In this document: piece by piece, positions 27,801 through 35,119 of the stretch
Numbering within the stretch: the first letter of the stretch is position 1
How the letters are laid out: each line of letters opens with the position of its first letter
The notes under the pieces: model-generated
What the model was told of the DNA's origin: nothing
What the model saw: the letters and a program-made list of their open reading frames with translations, nothing else
Database searches by the model: none
Assembly: GCA_007748055.1 (NCBI GenBank)
Contig: CP036279.1
Location: forward strand, 5,022,001 to 5,086,000
Length of the DNA: 64,000 nt
Source of the DNA: Kolteria novifilia
GTDB taxonomy: Bacteria > Planctomycetota > Planctomycetia > Kolteriales > Kolteriaceae
Reading direction: 5' to 3'
Translations under genes and position numbers: made by a program

Positions 27801-29846
27801 GGCGTGATCGACGCGGCCGACGTCATTGACGGCGGCGACGACGTCGACACCGTGACCACCCCGAACGGTGACGGAACCTTGACGCTGCATCACTTCGACA
27901 CCACGGAGGGCAACGTCACCAGCATCGAGCAGATCGTCGCCGACAACATCGACGGCACCGACGAAGACGACCTGATCGACGTCAGCAACGTCTTCAACCT
28001 CAACGGCGCTCCGATCCACGGCCGTGACGGCAACGACGTCCTCCACGGCAATGGCCAGGGTAACAACATCCACGGGGGCGACGGCAACGACTCGATCGTC
28101 GGCAACTCCGGCGACGACACCATCAATGGTGGCGCCGGCGACGACAGCCTTCGTGGCAACTCCGGCGACGACCGCTTCTACGTCGGCGACGGAAAGGACA
28201 CCGCGGTCGGAGGGTCCGGTGACGACTCCTTCCGCATCAACGGTTACTTCAACCAGAACGACTCCATCAACGGGGGGAGCGGCACCGACACGGTCACGAC
28301 CGAAAGTGGTAGCGGCGCCCTCGAACTCCATCACTTCGATACCACCGACGGCAACGTCACCAGCATCGAGGAAATCGACGCCGACAGCATCGAGGGTACC
28401 GCCAACGGTGACCTGATCGACTTGGCCAATGTCGACGACATCGGTGGAGCCCCGATCAACGGCAACAGCGGCGACGATGTGATCGGCGGCAACGCCCAGG
28501 ACAACCTCATCGACGGTGGTCCCGGCAACGACACCCTCGCCGGACACGGCGGTTCCGACACGCTGATCGGTGGCGTCGGCGACGACACCATCTATGTCGA
28601 CAGCGCCGGCGACGTGGCCGACGGCGGCACTGGCAACAATACGATCATCGTGCTCGGTGGTGACGCGGTCGATGGGATCTCCAACCCGCTCGACGTCCTC
28701 AACGGCTTGGCGCCGCGAAGCCAGGAGTTCGGCGACATCGCCTTCAGCGCGAATCTGGTCACCTTCGATGCCGAGAGTCCCTACGTCTTCGAGTACGGGC
28801 TACTCGACATCCAACAAGTGACCGTCGATGGCCAAGTCCTCATCACCGAGGGGGCAACCATCGACTTCACCAACCTCACCGGTCGCCAGTTCGAAATCAT
28901 GACCGAGTGGGTCCTCATCGACAACGATGGCGCCGACGCGATCGTCGGCCAATTCGCCGGCATCGCCGAGGGCCAGTTGATCCACGTCGAAGGCGGAATC
29001 CTCCAGGCCAGCTACACGATGGGCGACGGCAACGATTTCGGCGTCAAGGTGATCGCCTCGTACATGACCGATCTCCGGTCCGAGAGCATCGCTCAACACG
29101 CGTTCATCTACCGCAACGGCCAGGTCATCCTCTCCGGAGCGTTGGGCGAGGGCTTCGACAACCAGCACTTCGCCATCTTCGGCTTCGGCACCACCGGCGA
29201 CCAAGCTCAGATCCTCGACGACGGCCGCGTCCTGCTCTACCGCGAATCGACTGGGCAGATCATCATCTCCCAGACCGCCCTCGGAGCGTCGTTCGATCCT
29301 CGCCTCTTCACGGTGATCGACACGGGCCTCACCGGCAAGCAACTCGTGTTTGGTGACTGGGACCTCGACGGTTCCAAGACGATCGCTCTTGTCGATCGCA
29401 CCACGGGCGTGACTCATGTCGACGACAACGGCGACATGCAGATCGACCTCAACAGCGGGGACTACACCGTCAATCTCCCGCCGGGCGGCCAAGTGGCGAG
29501 CTATCAGTTCTCGGCGGATGTCGGTGGCGTCGCGGTCTACGCGGGTGGCTTCGTCCATCTGTTCGCTCAGCCGTTCGTAACCGGTTTCACGACCGACTCT
29601 CCCGACGCGACCTTCCAGTATGGGCTTGGCGACACCGATCACTTCTCGGTGGTCAACGCCACGGAGGATGGATTGCTCAACAACGTCGTCGTCTCGCGAG
29701 GCATGGACCACTCAATCGCGACCGAGGCCAATGGCGGGGGCGTGATCACCAACCAGTTCGGCAACCCCGGTGATCGGTTCGGCTCGGTGCACGAGAACGT
29801 GATCGACTCGATCTTCTCGAGCCTTCCGAATGTCCAGAGCCCGTGA
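18816..29846 (+). CDS. Giant LEPR-XLL-type secreted RTX calcium-binding repeat protein (3,676 aa)
   Basis: The ATG at 18816 has a perfect AGGAGGAG 8 bases upstream. The N-terminus is basic (KKRLTKKSKGFKP) and leads into MSLEARLLLAAD, a variant of the planctomycete LEPR-XLL motif. Residues ~40-3290 are almost entirely GGxGxDxxx nonapeptide (hemolysin-type) calcium-binding repeats, interrupted 16 times by a conserved element (VFDTTGGNVKGIETV then GTSGxDTIDLSG). The last ~390 residues are non-repetitive and beta-rich. Calcium-stabilised extracellular beta-rolls are the expected fold, with a surface, matrix or adhesin role inferred. It has a single Cys and is strongly acidic. Internal duplications of 555 and 444 bp are annotated separately. 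Confidence 0.9.
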   Translation: MAPQKKRLTKKSKGFKPQIMSLEARLLLAADIPGTPGDDVIPDSIGEFIIIGDDNTIDAGDGNDLVFGLGGNDTIDGGDGNDALAGGEGDDVIDGGAGNDAIGGGDDNDSVVGGSGNDIVGGGDGNDTVEGGTGEDAVGGGDGDDLVLGGDDNDIVNGDDGNDSLDGGSGDDLVLGGDGDDSIVAGDGDDSVFGGGDDDTFYITDPVDGDDLIDGGKGKDTVTTEDGTGDLEVNVFDTTNGNVSDVEVIEADNIVGTDDADHIDISKIAKTTITTIDGLGSDDMLIGNDEANDIDGNDGDDTLRGRDGDDTLDGGAGNDLIRGNGGNDVVYADAGDDVNGGGGDDVLNLHLTIDDIVKIAQGGELDEFLNYVFDPTPGDAVLDLDDSIGLKAKNFEEVNLFIEGIDNIIVGTSGKDELGVGDYKRVDGTVMDNSPQNDLIIAFGGNDVIDGGGGNDVIIGGDGNDTIVGGDGNDLILGGDGHDSVDGGEGKDTIYVGLGNDTVDGGAGRDTFIADDVINDKDFIDGGADKDTFTTFDGSGDLVFKHFDTTGGNVKNLEDIVADNIVGTKGADIIDLKNIDKLTVDAISGDAGNDEIVGNDQANVINGDAGNDNIDGGEGNDTIDGGDGNDSVDGGNGKDTIHVGDGNETVKGGAGNDTFIVDDGAIIDANDSIDGGADNDVFQSTSDTKDLTFKVFDTTGGNVKGIETVKAANILGTSGGDTIDLSGINNLDVDEINGDGGSDYIAGNDQANDIDGGDGNDTIKGNGGNDTITGGAGNDTIDAGDGNDSVDGGGNNDSIKGGEGNDTIDGGDGNDSVDGGNGKDTIHVGDGNETVKGGAGNDTFIVDDGAIIDANDSIDGGADNDVFQSTSDTKDLTFKVFDTTGGNVKGIETVKAANILGTSGGDTIDLSGINNLDVDEINGDGGSDYIAGNDQANDIDGGDGNDTIKGNGGNDTITGGAGNDTIDAGDGNDSVDGGGNNDSIKGGEGNDTIDGGDGNDSVDGGNGKDTIHVGDGNETVKGGAGNDTFIVDDGAIIDVNDSIDGGADNDVFQSTSDTKDLTFKVFDTTGGNVKGIETVKAANILGTSGGDTIDLSGINNLDVDEINGDGGSDYIAGNDQANDIDGGDGNDTIKGNGGNDTITGGAGNDTIDAGDGNDDIDGGAGNDTIKGGDGNDTITGGTQNDTIDAGDGKDTVEGGDGNDSIKGGDGNDTIAGGDGNDSIDGGNDNDTLYVGDGNETVKGGNGNDTLTVEDGVTINANDVIDGGSGTDVVNQASGGDLVVNTFDSTGGNVKGIETVNAANITGTSAGDTIDVSGIANVNVGAILGLGGSDIIVGNDQANDIDGGDGNDTIDGKGGNDTLTGGTGNDDIDGGDGNDDIDGGDGNDNLSGGDGNDTVDGGDGNDSIAGGDGNDLLDGGENNDSVDGGDGSDTIHVGDDNETAKGGAGNDTFIVGDGVTIDSKDSIDGGADSDTVKSFDDGDLTFNVFDTTSGNVKNIETIKAPTIHGTAGSDTIDLSGVASLKVNLMEGLGGNDFLAGNDQANDIRGGDGNDTIEGNGGNDSISGGIGNDAIDGGDGNDTIDGDAGNDSVDGGAGNDTIAIGDGKETVEGGAGNDTFVVDDGVTIDGNDNIDGGADSDTVTSTSDTKDLTFKVFDTTGGNVKGIETVNAANILGTSAGDTIDLSGISNLDVATIDGKAGSDFIAGNDQANDILGGDGNDTIDGNGGHDTIDGGTGNDLIDGGDGNDSILGGEGNDTLDGGDGNDTLDGNAGNDSVLAGDGKDTIAIGDGNETVKGGDGNDTFIVDDGVTIDANDFIDGGADSDAVESGSGSGELIFKVFDTTGGNVKGIETVEATTINGTSGADTIDLSGVNDVDVDAINGLGGSDTIIGNDQANNIDGGTGNDTIKAGGGHDTIAGGDGSDDIDAGDGNDSVDGGSGNDTIKAGDGKDSVDGGTGNDVIVGGDGDDHLDGGDGNDSVDGGNGKDTIAIGDGNETVKGGAGNDTFIVDDGVTIDANDSIDGGSDNDVVESGSGSGELIFKVFDTTGGNVKGIETVEATTINGTSGADTIDLSGVNNVDTAAILGLGGSDYLAGNDQANNIDGGAGNDTIKGNGGNDTLTGGDGNDDIDAGAGNDTVTGNAGNDTIKGGDGNDSIDGGSGKDSIDGGLGNDSIDGGLSDDIIKGGDGNDTLDGAGGNDSVDGGSGKDTIAIGDGNETVKGGAGNDTFIVDDGVTINGNDSIDGGADNDVVKSGSGSGELIFNVFDTTGGNVKGIETVQATTINGTGGADVIDLSAVASVAVSAILGHGGNDYLAGNDQANNIDGGDGNDTIKGNGGDDTLAGGSGNDDIDGGDGNDSISGGDGHDTITAGDGKDTVTGGAGNDDIDGGDGNDSIDGGTGDDTISGADGNDTLDGSAGNDSVRGGDGNDTIHVGDGDETVKGGDGNDTFIVDDGATIDANDSIDGGADNDVVKSGFGSGELIFNVFDTTGGNVKGIETVQATTINGTGGADVIDLSEVANVSTSAIMGLGGDDSIVGNDQANYIDGGDGNDTLKGKGGNDTILGGIGGDDIDGGDGNDSINGGDGDDTISAGDGKDTVDGGAGSDVIDGGDGNDSINSGDGDDTIKGKEGNDTLNGGEGDDSVEGGDGKDTIYVGDDNETVKGGSGNDTFIIEDGAIVDGADLIDGGSDSDTVKSFDDGVLTFNVFDTTSGNVTGIETVKATIINGTTGDDLIDVSNVDNVTASSINGLEGNDELIGNAQKNVINGGDGDDTIKGKDGNDTLNGGEGDDSVEGGDGKDTIYVGDDNETVKGGSGNDTFIIEDGAIVDGADLIDGGSDSDTVKSFDDGVLTFNVFDTTSGNVSGIETVKATIINGTAGDDHIDLCNVDNITASSINGLDGDDFLAGNAQKNVINGGDGDDTIKGKDGNDTLDGGLGDDSITGGEGNDTLTGGDGSDTLDGGLGNDTATGGDGNDRIAVGEGNDTVFGNAGDDTFVATGVIDAADVIDGGDDVDTVTTPNGDGTLTLHHFDTTEGNVTSIEQIVADNIDGTDEDDLIDVSNVFNLNGAPIHGRDGNDVLHGNGQGNNIHGGDGNDSIVGNSGDDTINGGAGDDSLRGNSGDDRFYVGDGKDTAVGGSGDDSFRINGYFNQNDSINGGSGTDTVTTESGSGALELHHFDTTDGNVTSIEEIDADSIEGTANGDLIDLANVDDIGGAPINGNSGDDVIGGNAQDNLIDGGPGNDTLAGHGGSDTLIGGVGDDTIYVDSAGDVADGGTGNNTIIVLGGDAVDGISNPLDVLNGLAPRSQEFGDIAFSANLVTFDAESPYVFEYGLLDIQQVTVDGQVLITEGATIDFTNLTGRQFEIMTEWVLIDNDGADAIVGQFAGIAEGQLIHVEGGILQASYTMGDGNDFGVKVIASYMTDLRSESIAQHAFIYRNGQVILSGALGEGFDNQHFAIFGFGTTGDQAQILDDGRVLLYRESTGQIIISQTALGASFDPRLFTVIDTGLTGKQLVFGDWDLDGSKTIALVDRTTGVTHVDDNGDMQIDLNSGDYTVNLPPGGQVASYQFSADVGGVAVYAGGFVHLFAQPFVTGFTTDSPDATFQYGLGDTDHFSVVNATEDGLLNNVVVSRGMDHSIATEANGGGVITNQFGNPGDRFGSVHENVIDSIFSSLPNVQSP
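20691..22350 (+). repeat. Threefold 555-bp tandem duplication within the RTX gene
   Basis: Blocks of 555 bp (185 codons) begin at 20691, 21246 and 21801; the third stays nearly identical to about 22288 and then diverges. Differences I can see are single bases, e.g. GACCTGACC against GACTTGACC, and GACGCCAAC against GACGTCAAC (Ala to Val) in the third block. The exact multiple of three preserves the reading frame. Such identity suggests recent unequal recombination. Confidence 0.92.
26701..27588 (+). repeat. Twofold 444-bp tandem duplication within the RTX gene
   Basis: A 444-bp block (148 codons) starting at 26701 recurs at 27145. The first ~260 bp of each copy are almost identical, including the unusual codon choice in GATACCTTGAATGGTGGC; the remainder is similar but drifting (ACCGGCATC against TCGGGCATC). 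The frame is preserved. Confidence 0.88.
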
Positions 29847-29897
29847 TCGGCCGATCGCTCGTTCCTGGAGCGATCGCACGGCACAACTGACCCAGCG

Positions 29898-29929
29898 CAT
29901 CCCCGGAGCCCTTGTTGGCTTCGGGGATG
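29898..29929 (+). terminator. Hairpin downstream of the RTX gene
   Basis: CATCCCCGGAGCC and GGCTTCGGGGATG form a 13-bp stem with one mismatch and a 6-base loop, followed by TTCTCGTT. It sits about 50 bp past the RTX stop codon and is the most terminator-like structure in the window. Confidence 0.65.
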
Positions 29930-30018
29930 TTCTCGTTGATGGGGTTGCACGGGGATCGGGTGGAAGAAATCGCGGAACCATCAGCAAGGTGACACGATCG
30001 ATCACCGTTGAGCGCTCG

Positions 30019-30049
30019 GGTGCCTGCTCACGCTCGCGTGGCATGCTGG
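30019..30049. repeat. Single family C palindromic repeat
   Basis: GGTGCCTGCTCACGCTCGCG followed by TGGCATGCTGG, sharing the CACGC..GCGTGG.CATGC core of the arrays at 2918 and 16101. It lies in the 480-bp gap between the RTX gene and the RND permease gene, which otherwise holds only the hairpin at 29898 and the family A copy at 30210. Confidence 0.55.
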
Positions 30050-30209
30050 TATCGCTCGCGAAGAGTCCAACGCGCCCAAGACGATTAAGCCAGATGGCTC
30101 GCGAAGCCACTCGCCCAATAGCACCCGCACTTGGTTGGCATGGACGCTGACGCAAGCTTTCCGAAGGAACGCGTTTCCGCTCCGTGCTCTGTCAGATCCA
30201 AGAGCTTGG

Positions 30210-30284
30210 GCGCCGCTGGCTGCTTGTCAGCCAGTGAGAACGAGTGACGTCACCGGCAACCCGAAGTTGGACGTTTGACTGTGC
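30210..30284. repeat. Family A dispersed repeat, copy 1
   Basis: Begins GGCGCCGCTGGCTGCTTGTC, continues with AGCCAGTGAGAACGAGTGACG, then ACCGGCAACCCGAAGTTGG and ACGTTTGAC. The first half is a palindrome (CTGGCTG..CAGCCAG). A near-identical copy in inverted orientation lies at 49535-49616 and a diverged one at 36813-36883. Confidence 0.8.
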
Positions 30285-30326
30285 ACGAGTGACGATCTCT
30301 CCTTGCGCTTCCCGTGCTCGCCATCC

Positions 30327-33300
30327 TCACGCGGGCTCGCTGCGCCGATGAACGAGCAGATAGACGCAGGGCACGAGAAAAAGCGTCAACGCCGTCGAGA
30401 CAATGATCCCGCCGGAGAGGGCGCGGGCGAGTGGAATCATCGCCTCGTTCCCAGGAGCCCAAGGAAACGTGAACGGCAACAGTGACGCGACCAGCGTGAG
30501 CGACGTCATCAAGATCGGCCGGAGCCGCACTTGGGCCGCGGCCAACGCCGCTTCGCGAGCGGACCCGCCGTGGGAACGATGCAGGTTGGCGAACTCGACC
30601 AACAGGATCGAGTTGTTGACCACCACCCCGATCATCATCAACGTTCCGATCAACGACTGGATGTTCAAGGTCGTGCCGGTCAAAAACAGGACCAAGATCA
30701 CGCCGCCGAGCCCCAAGGGGACCGCGAGGATGATGATCAAGGGATCGACAAACGACCGGAACTGTGCCATCAACACCAAGTAGACCAACACGCCGGCGAT
30801 TACCAGTCCCCATCCGAGCAACCGCATCCCGCCGCGCATCGTCTCGATCGGCCCACGAAGCGTCGCGGTCACGCCGTTCTCGAACTCGAGGTTGGCCAGC
30901 TCCCGCTCGACATCGCGTGCCACCGCCCCCATGTCGCGGCCGGAGATATTGACCAGGACATCGTTAACGCGAGAGATGTTGTAGTGGGCGATCTCCCCGG
31001 GAATTGTCACCCGGTTCACCGTCGCGATATTCGAGAGCGGGATCGTGATCGGCCCATCGGACGTACTGAGCGACAGCGGGATGTTCCGAATCTCGTCCAA
31101 CGAATCGAACTCGTTCGAGGCGTACTGCACGCCCATGAAGAAGTCGACACCCGACTTCGGGTCGATCCAGATTGTCGGGGAATAGCCGACGCTCGAACCG
31201 AGAGCGGTCAGGATCGCTTGGGCAATCTCCTCCTGATCCAACCCGAGGTACTTCGCTCGCGTCCGATCGACCTGCACGTCCAACTGCGGATAGTCGAGCG
31301 ACTGAGCGATCTGCACATCGGCGGTGCCGGGGATCCGCTTGACGACCTCGGCCACTTCCTCCGCGGCGCGACGGCACTGCTCGAGCGTTCCCGCGGCGAT
31401 CTGAACACTGATCGGCGTCGGCACCCCGCGGTTGAGCGCCATGTTCACGATCCCGCCGGACGCGAAGAGAAACTCCTCGAGGGGATAGCGCTCCGCGAGC
31501 AGCGGCCGAAGCCTCTCGATGTAGTGATCGGTTCCGGTCGACCGCCCCTCTTGCTTGAGGTTCACGATGATGTACGCGGTGTCCGGACCGGAGTTGGAAC
31601 TGAGAATCGTCGAGAACCCGGCCCCCTTCCCCACCGGCAACCCAATGTTGGCGATGAGCGTGTCGATCTCCTCTTCGGGAATGACCTCCTTGATCGTTTC
31701 CTCGATCCGCTCGACCAGGCGTTCGGTCTCGAGCAGGTCGGTTCCCGGGAGCGTCTTGACGCGGATCTCGAAGGTTCCCGAATCGACGTTGGGAAAGAGC
31801 TCCGATCCGATCAGGGGCCAGAGCAAAAACGATGCCCCCACGCCGCCGACGATGATCAGGACCGTCAGGATCGGCGCGGCGAGCGTTCCGTTGAGTAGTC
31901 GGCCATAGAGTCCCTTGGGTACCGTTTCGCCAACGGTGAGTGACTCACTCTCGTCGGTATGTTCCTCGCCCTTGCGAAGCCGAATGAAGGAAGCGCAGAA
32001 TGCGGGGACGACCGTCAACGCGAGAAAATAGGAGGCTCCAATGGTGAAACAGGCCGCGAGCGCCAGCGGCTCGAAGAGATACTTGATCATCCCCGTGAGA
32101 AAGACCGCGGGCAGAAAGACCGCGAGCGTGGTGATGGTTCCGGCAAGGATCGCTCCGGAGACCTCGCGCGTCCCCTCGAGTGCCGCTTGGGCGGCGGGCT
32201 TCCCCAACCGTTGATGGCGAATGATGTTCTCGGTCACCACGATCGCGGCGTCGACGACCGTCCCCATCGCCAAGGCGATTCCGCCCAGGGTCATGACGTT
32301 GATCGTCTGTCCGGTGAAGGAGAAGCCAAGCGTTCCGATCAGGATCGACAGGACGATCGAGGCGACGATGACCAGGGCCGGCAGAAAACGCCGCAGAAAG
32401 ACGACGACGACCGCGGCGACCAGCACCGCGCCGAGTCCGACCTGGGAGAAGAGATTGTCCAACGCGTTGCGGATGTAGCGCGATTGATCCGAGACGAGCG
32501 TGACCTCCGTCGCCTCGGGAATGTCGCCCCGCGCCTTCATCTTGGGAATCTCGTCCGCCAAGCCCGCGCGGATGCGATCGACGACCGCGATCGTGTTTTC
32601 GCCCGGTTCGCGCAGCAGCGGGCAATAGACGCTTCGTCGACCATTGACGCGAACGACGTTGTACTGCAGCGCCGAGTCATCGACCGCCTCGCCCACGTCG
32701 CGAATGAAAATTGGCCGACCGTCTCGGACCGCGATCGGAATCGAGTCGATCTCCTCGGTCGTCGGCAGCGTGTTGCGAGGATGGATCTGGTAGTCGGTCC
32801 CTCCCATCCGCGCGGTGCCGGCAGCGAGGACGAGGTTCGACTTGCGCAGCGCCTCGACGACGTCGGTCGTGCTGAGATGGAGCGCCTGCAGCTTCTGCGG
32901 ATCGACGTAGATCATCATCTGACGGAACTTGCCGCCGAAGGGATGCGGGATCTGCACTCCCTTGAGGCCGCCCATCTTGTTTCGCACGGCGTAGTAGCCG
33001 ATGGTGTAGAGTTTCTGCTCGCTGAGCCCCTCGCCCGAGATCGCCGCGAGGGCGACCGGAAGGTTGGCTGGCTCGCTGCGCAGGGTGAAGGGCCACTCGA
33101 TGCCGGGGGGCAAGTGAAACATGTCACTGGCCTCGAGGTTGACGATGTCGTTCATCGCCGAACTCGGGTCGGTGCCGGGTTGAAAGAAGACCTTGATGAC
33201 CGAGGCCCCAGGGACGGTGCGCGACTCTTGGTGCTCGATCTTGCCCGCGAGGGTCAACGCCCGCTCGACGCGCGAGGTGACCGACTTCTCCATGTCGAGC

Positions 33301-33467
33301 GTCGGCAAGCCGGGATAGGAGAAGAAACTCACCACCACCGGCTCCTTGAAGTCCGGCAGCAAGTCGACCGTGATCCCAGGGATGACCGCCGCCCCCAGAA
33401 GGCAAAGGGCCAGCGCCACCGCGAGGATCGCATAGCGATTGTTGAGCGAAAAGTTAATCAGGCCCAT
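30327..33467 (-). CDS. RND-family efflux permease (AcrB/MdtC-like)
   Basis: A 1,046-residue inner-membrane pump, the normal family length. The N-terminal helix (MGLINFSLNNRYAILAVALA) leads to VDLLPDFKEPVVVSFFSYPG. The central membrane domain has LGGIALAMGTVVDAAIVVTE, containing the helix-4 Asp used for proton coupling, and the second repeat has IGTLMMIGVVVNNSILLVEF. Two large periplasmic loops are present. It exchanges protons for exported solutes as the engine of a tripartite pump with the adaptor 46 bp upstream on the same strand, and probably with the divergent TolC-like gene. The retained helix-4 Asp and the loop sequences suggest the drug/hydrophobe rather than the metal group, but the substrate is not certain. 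Confidence 0.92.
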   Translation of the reverse strand: MGLINFSLNNRYAILAVALALCLLGAAVIPGITVDLLPDFKEPVVVSFFSYPGLPTLDMEKSVTSRVERALTLAGKIEHQESRTVPGASVIKVFFQPGTDPSSAMNDIVNLEASDMFHLPPGIEWPFTLRSEPANLPVALAAISGEGLSEQKLYTIGYYAVRNKMGGLKGVQIPHPFGGKFRQMMIYVDPQKLQALHLSTTDVVEALRKSNLVLAAGTARMGGTDYQIHPRNTLPTTEEIDSIPIAVRDGRPIFIRDVGEAVDDSALQYNVVRVNGRRSVYCPLLREPGENTIAVVDRIRAGLADEIPKMKARGDIPEATEVTLVSDQSRYIRNALDNLFSQVGLGAVLVAAVVVVFLRRFLPALVIVASIVLSILIGTLGFSFTGQTINVMTLGGIALAMGTVVDAAIVVTENIIRHQRLGKPAAQAALEGTREVSGAILAGTITTLAVFLPAVFLTGMIKYLFEPLALAACFTIGASYFLALTVVPAFCASFIRLRKGEEHTDESESLTVGETVPKGLYGRLLNGTLAAPILTVLIIVGGVGASFLLWPLIGSELFPNVDSGTFEIRVKTLPGTDLLETERLVERIEETIKEVIPEEEIDTLIANIGLPVGKGAGFSTILSSNSGPDTAYIIVNLKQEGRSTGTDHYIERLRPLLAERYPLEEFLFASGGIVNMALNRGVPTPISVQIAAGTLEQCRRAAEEVAEVVKRIPGTADVQIAQSLDYPQLDVQVDRTRAKYLGLDQEEIAQAILTALGSSVGYSPTIWIDPKSGVDFFMGVQYASNEFDSLDEIRNIPLSLSTSDGPITIPLSNIATVNRVTIPGEIAHYNISRVNDVLVNISGRDMGAVARDVERELANLEFENGVTATLRGPIETMRGGMRLLGWGLVIAGVLVYLVLMAQFRSFVDPLIIILAVPLGLGGVILVLFLTGTTLNIQSLIGTLMMIGVVVNNSILLVEFANLHRSHGGSAREAALAAAQVRLRPILMTSLTLVASLLPFTFPWAPGNEAMIPLARALSGGIIVSTALTLFLVPCVYLLVHRRSEPA

Positions 33468-33513
33468 GGCGTGAGCTTTCGTGGCTGGATGAGAGGCTGG
33501 AGGCGTCGCGGGA

Positions 33514-34851
33514 TCAGTTCTCGAGGCGTCTCACTCGTTGCCCGTCGGTGAATCGCTTCAGGTGGGCATCGATGACCTGGGCGTCCTTCTCAACACCCGA
33601 GACAATTTGAATCGTCTGACCATCGTCGTGGCCCGTCGTCACCTCGGCGATGCTGACCGTCTCGTCGTCACCGACGACGTAGACGTAGGCTTGCCCCTGC
33701 TCGCTGAAGCGGACCGCCCGGGCCGGAAGCACGTTGGCCGAGGCTCGGGACTCGAGGGTGATCGTCGCCTGGCCGAAGAGGCCGGGAATGAGTTTGCGCC
33801 TCGGGTTGGGAACCTCCACTTCAACCAACATCGTCCGGGTACTCGGGTCGAGCGCGTGTGCCAAGCGGGTGACGCTGGCGTCGATCGCCTTCTCGCCGGA
33901 GAACGAGGGAAAGGTCAGTGTCACCGGGTCGCCCGGATTGACGAACGCCGCCTCCGCCTCGGGGACGGGGACGTGGACCCGAACGCGGTCGACTTGGCTG
34001 ATGACGAAGAGCGGCTTGCCCTTGCGATCGTCCTGGTTGACCGTCACCAAGTCGCCGGGATCGATGGTTCGCTCGGTGACGATACCGTCGAAAGGTGCAC
34101 GGATGGTCGCATAGCCGATCAGGACGTCGATTTCCTTGCGCTGGCTCTCGGAGATCGCCGTTTCCGACCGAGCGGCTTGCAGGTCGGCTTGCGCGGAGAG
34201 TTCGTTCGCCTTGGCGACGCCGACGTCGGCCCGCGCGGCTTCGATCGCGGAGGTCACCGCCTTGAGACTCGCTCGATCACCGTCGCGCTTCTTTCGCGAC
34301 TCGTCGAGCATACGGCTTTCGAGCGACTGCCGTTTGACGAGGTCGTCGATGCGGGTGAACTCCGCGTCCGCCGCCGCGAGATGGGCTTTCGCCCGGTGAA
34401 CCTCTGACTCGGCTTGCCCGAGGCGCGACTCGGCCGACTTCACGTTGGCCTGTGCCAAGGTCACCCCGGCGGTCGCTTGTTGCTCGCGAGCCTGGTTGCG
34501 GGCGATCCGAGCATCGATGATGTTGCGCTGCTCAAGCATCTCCGGAACATCGACGATCGCGAGCACGTCCCCCGCACCCACGACATCTCCGATATCGGCC
34601 TCGAGATCGGCGACATAGCCGGAGACGCGCGGCCGGATCTCGGCGCGAAAGTAGGGATAGACCGTCGCCGGTTGGGTCGTCGTGCGAGGAATCGCGCGTT
34701 CGGTGACGGAGACGGTTCTGACCGGGATCGGCTTCGGTTCGGTCTTCGTCGACGCCGTGGGAGACGATTGGGCGGCACAGCCGGAGACGCTGGCGAGGAG
34801 CAAGATCGCGAGCGGGCATCCAACCGGCCGGGAGAGACCAGCGATGTTCAT
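33514..34851 (-). CDS. RND efflux periplasmic adaptor lipoprotein (AcrA/MdtA-like)
   Basis: A 445-residue membrane-fusion protein. The N-terminus has a lipobox (ASVSGC, Cys at ~25), so it should be anchored to the inner membrane. A Pro/Thr-rich linker leads into YPYFRAEIRPRVSGYVADL, a long coiled-coil hairpin (~100-220), the returning IRAPFDGIVTERTIDPGDLV, and beta-barrel segments with LDPSTRTMLVEVEVPNPRR. It bridges the RND permease encoded 46 bp downstream to an outer-membrane channel. No strong Shine-Dalgarno is seen at the ATG. The gene diverges from the TolC-like gene across ~270 bp, so a full tripartite system is encoded here. Confidence 0.9.
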   Translation of the reverse strand: MNIAGLSRPVGCPLAILLLASVSGCAAQSSPTASTKTEPKPIPVRTVSVTERAIPRTTTQPATVYPYFRAEIRPRVSGYVADLEADIGDVVGAGDVLAIVDVPEMLEQRNIIDARIARNQAREQQATAGVTLAQANVKSAESRLGQAESEVHRAKAHLAAADAEFTRIDDLVKRQSLESRMLDESRKKRDGDRASLKAVTSAIEAARADVGVAKANELSAQADLQAARSETAISESQRKEIDVLIGYATIRAPFDGIVTERTIDPGDLVTVNQDDRKGKPLFVISQVDRVRVHVPVPEAEAAFVNPGDPVTLTFPSFSGEKAIDASVTRLAHALDPSTRTMLVEVEVPNPRRKLIPGLFGQATITLESRASANVLPARAVRFSEQGQAYVYVVGDDETVSIAEVTTGHDDGQTIQIVSGVEKDAQVIDAHLKRFTDGQRVRRLEN

Positions 34852-35119
34852 AGGGAGTCGTATCCGCGGAAAGAGGTTGTTGTGAGGATCGCTAGTCTAC
34901 AAGCGAAAGGACGGCACCGCAACCGAACCATTCGTAGGAACGGTGCTCGCTCCCTCACGCCGCGACGGCCGAGAAGATAGAGAAACTAGGCAACCGTCAG
35001 CGAATCTGCCGGCCGCGGGATGGCCCTCCTCCCTGCAAGACCGCTACTTTCGGCATCGCCCTTGCCACCCTTCGCCGATGAGAGGGGAAGTGCGACCACC
35101 GCGAGATCGAGGAGGGGTG

